This document shows positions 62,661 to 63,742 of a stretch of DNA of 63,742 nucleotides, in pieces. The notes under the pieces are model-generated. The model did no database searches and had not been told where the DNA came from. It saw only the letters and a list, made by a program, of their open reading frames with translations. Position 1 is the stretch's first letter; each line of letters opens with the position of its first letter. The DNA is from Streptomyces griseoluteus (lineage in GTDB: Bacteria > Actinomycetota > Actinomycetes > Streptomycetales > Streptomycetaceae). Position numbers and translations under genes: made by a program. The stretch covers positions 1 through 63,742 of the forward strand of contig JOBE01000046.1 of the NCBI GenBank assembly GCA_000717735.1, in the 5' to 3' direction.

Positions 62661-62801
62661 GTCTGTCCTCGTCCTCGTACTCGTCGTCGGGTATGGCGAA
62701 CAGCGGGTTTACCGACCCGCCGGCACCAAGGCTAATGGCCCGGAGGCCGGTGACAAGACGGTGCCGGTGTGTTCCTGTGGCCTGGGAACTACCCTGGCGG
62801 G

Positions 62802-63080
62802 ATGCGTAGTGAAACCCCCGCCGCACCGGCGAACGACAGCGCTCCGGGTGACGGCCTCGTCAAGGCCGGTGTCGTCCTCTTCGCCGTCGGCGCGGTGGCG
62901 ACGCTGGTCACCGTGGCTCCGCTGTTCCTCGGCACCGACCCGTTCCCCACCGTCGCGTACACCGTCTCCATGCTGATGGGCGTCGGATTCCTCGTCGCCG
63001 GCGCCGGTGTGCTGCGGGCCATCGCCGCCCAGCGGCGGCAGGCCAAGGCCGGGGCCGCCACACCGGTTCACGCCAGGTAG
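62802..63080 (+). CDS. Small two-helix membrane protein
   Basis: 92 residues with two transmembrane helices (VKAGVVLFAVGAVATLVTV, VSMLMGVGFLVAGAGVLRAI) and a basic Ala-rich tail. Function unknown. Leaderless: TACCCT (62790-62795) ends 6 nt before ATG 62802. Its 3' end overlaps the convergent HAD gene by 13 bp. Confidence 0.82.
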   Translation: MRSETPAAPANDSAPGDGLVKAGVVLFAVGAVATLVTVAPLFLGTDPFPTVAYTVSMLMGVGFLVAGAGVLRAIAAQRRQAKAGAATPVHAR

Positions 63081-63727
63081 GCCTCCCACCAGGGACGGAA
63101 GTCCGTCAGGTCCGGCAGGACCACGTCCGCGCCGGCCTCCTTCAGCTCCTCGGCCGCGCAGGGGCCGGTCGCCACGGCCACCGACAGGGCGCCCGCGGTC
63201 ATGGCGCCGCGGACGTCGCCGACGTGGTCCCCGACGTACACCCGGGCGCCGTGGGCGCGCAGGGCCTCCGCCTTGCCCTCGGCCCACAGGCCGCCCGCGA
63301 CGGCGTCCGGGGTGATGCCGAGGTGCGTGAGGTGCAGCTCGGCGTGCGGGCCGTTCTTCGCGGTGACGACGATGGTGCGCCCGCCGGCCTCGCGTACCGC
63401 GTCGATCGCGTCCCGGGCGCCCGGCATCGGGTGCGAGGGCTCGATCGCGTACGTCGGGTAGAGCGCCCGGTAGCGGGCCACCATCTCCGTGACGTGCTCC
63501 TCGGGGAACCAGTACGCCATCTCGTGTTCGAGGGGCGGGCCGAGGCGGGTGACGACGAGGTCCGCGTCGATCTCGGCGCCGGTCTCGGCGGCGAAGGCCT
63601 GCCAGGCCGCCTTGATGCCGGGCCGGGTGTCGATCAGCGTCAGGTCGAGGTCGAAGCCGACGGTGAGCGGGGAGCCGGGGGCGGGCGGGGGCGTGGGGGC
63701 GGCGGGCGTGGCGGGCGTGGTCGTCAT
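63068..63727 (-). CDS. HAD-superfamily phosphatase (phosphoglycolate-phosphatase-like)
   Basis: 219 residues. HAD motifs: FDLDLTLID (motif I, DxDxT), TAKNG (motif II region), and VYVGDHVGDVRGA (motif IV, GDHVGD). The cap domain carries AYWFPEEHVTEMVARYRALYP. It dephosphorylates a small sugar or organic phosphate; the substrate is not certain. The N-terminus is Pro/Ala/Thr-rich. CAGAAT on the minus strand (63734-63739) ends 6 nt before ATG 63727, a leaderless pattern. Confidence 0.9.
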   Translation of the reverse strand: MTTTPATPAAPTPPPAPGSPLTVGFDLDLTLIDTRPGIKAAWQAFAAETGAEIDADLVVTRLGPPLEHEMAYWFPEEHVTEMVARYRALYPTYAIEPSHPMPGARDAIDAVREAGGRTIVVTAKNGPHAELHLTHLGITPDAVAGGLWAEGKAEALRAHGARVYVGDHVGDVRGAMTAGALSVAVATGPCAAEELKEAGADVVLPDLTDFRPWWEAYLA

Positions 63728-63742
63728 GCACTCATTCTGGGG

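Noticed and set aside
62661..62801. Acidic reading frame (MNPLFAIPDDEYEDEDRRAY-like) upstream of the cold-shock gene
   Set aside because: It has no start codon with a ribosome site, runs into the cold-shock gene in another frame and looks like a chance product of repeated GAC/GAG codons.

Overview
This window looks like chromosomal DNA of a Streptomyces or close relative. It is very GC-rich with strong third-position GC bias, uses GTG and TTG starts often, and has many secreted proteins. It carries the futalosine menaquinone genes mqnB and mqnD, a DmdR/IdeR-type iron repressor beside a SIS-domain gene, and the gene order citrate synthase / pdxH / PAS protein that I associate with the streptomycete core. 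I see no rRNA, tRNA, CRISPR array or biosynthetic cluster.

Layout. 1-4.3 kb: wall-binding secreted proteins (a lysozyme-like protein, two tandem PG-binding paralogues, an I36/FG-GAP protein) and an alpha/beta hydrolase with an SOS-box-like promoter. 4.8-10.9 kb: dmdR1, a SIS protein with a DasR-like operator, a PAS-PAS-GAF protein, pdxH, citrate synthase and a 2OG-Fe oxygenase behind a sulfur-type leader peptide. 11.3-23.7 kb: a secreted metalloprotease, then two acyl-CoA operons (ligase / enoyl-CoA hydratase / TetR, and TIGR03084 protein / AtuA / carboxylase beta / carboxylase alpha / acyl-CoA dehydrogenase) that share the same TetR-type operator. 23.7-37.9 kb: small regulators, transporters and enzymes, including serC divergent from a YdiJ-like FAD/Fe-S dehydrogenase and a marR/ahpD-like divergent pair. 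37.96-42.06 kb: an accessory patch with a serine-recombinase remnant, a DUF7848 / XRE-DUF5753 / DUF6879 module whose first small gene is broken by an in-frame TGA, an aldo/keto reductase, an inverted fragment of a second reductase, and a truncated IS200/IS605 TnpB. 42.1-63.7 kb: core genes again, including an FG-GAP secreted protein, MarR/MFS, an NCS2 purine permease, a CtpE-like P-type ATPase, a 1071-residue sacsin-like GHKL ATPase, DUF3027, MFS, DUF2771 lipoprotein, mqnB-mqnD, a cold-shock protein and a HAD hydrolase.

Four signals run beyond single genes. (1) About 19 genes have an AnnnT-type -10 hexamer 6-8 nt before the start codon and no Shine-Dalgarno, which indicates leaderless mRNAs. 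(2) The two acyl-CoA operons form one putative TetR regulon resembling the Pseudomonas Atu acyclic-terpene/branched-acid pathway. (3) Between mqnB and mqnD a 26-bp tandem duplication has made a chain of three 9-codon mini-ORFs, each joined to the next by a GTGA stop/start overlap. (4) Short noncoding minisatellites with 7- and 11-bp units lie in intergenic regions. Functional names come from motif and family recognition by eye; no database search was possible.
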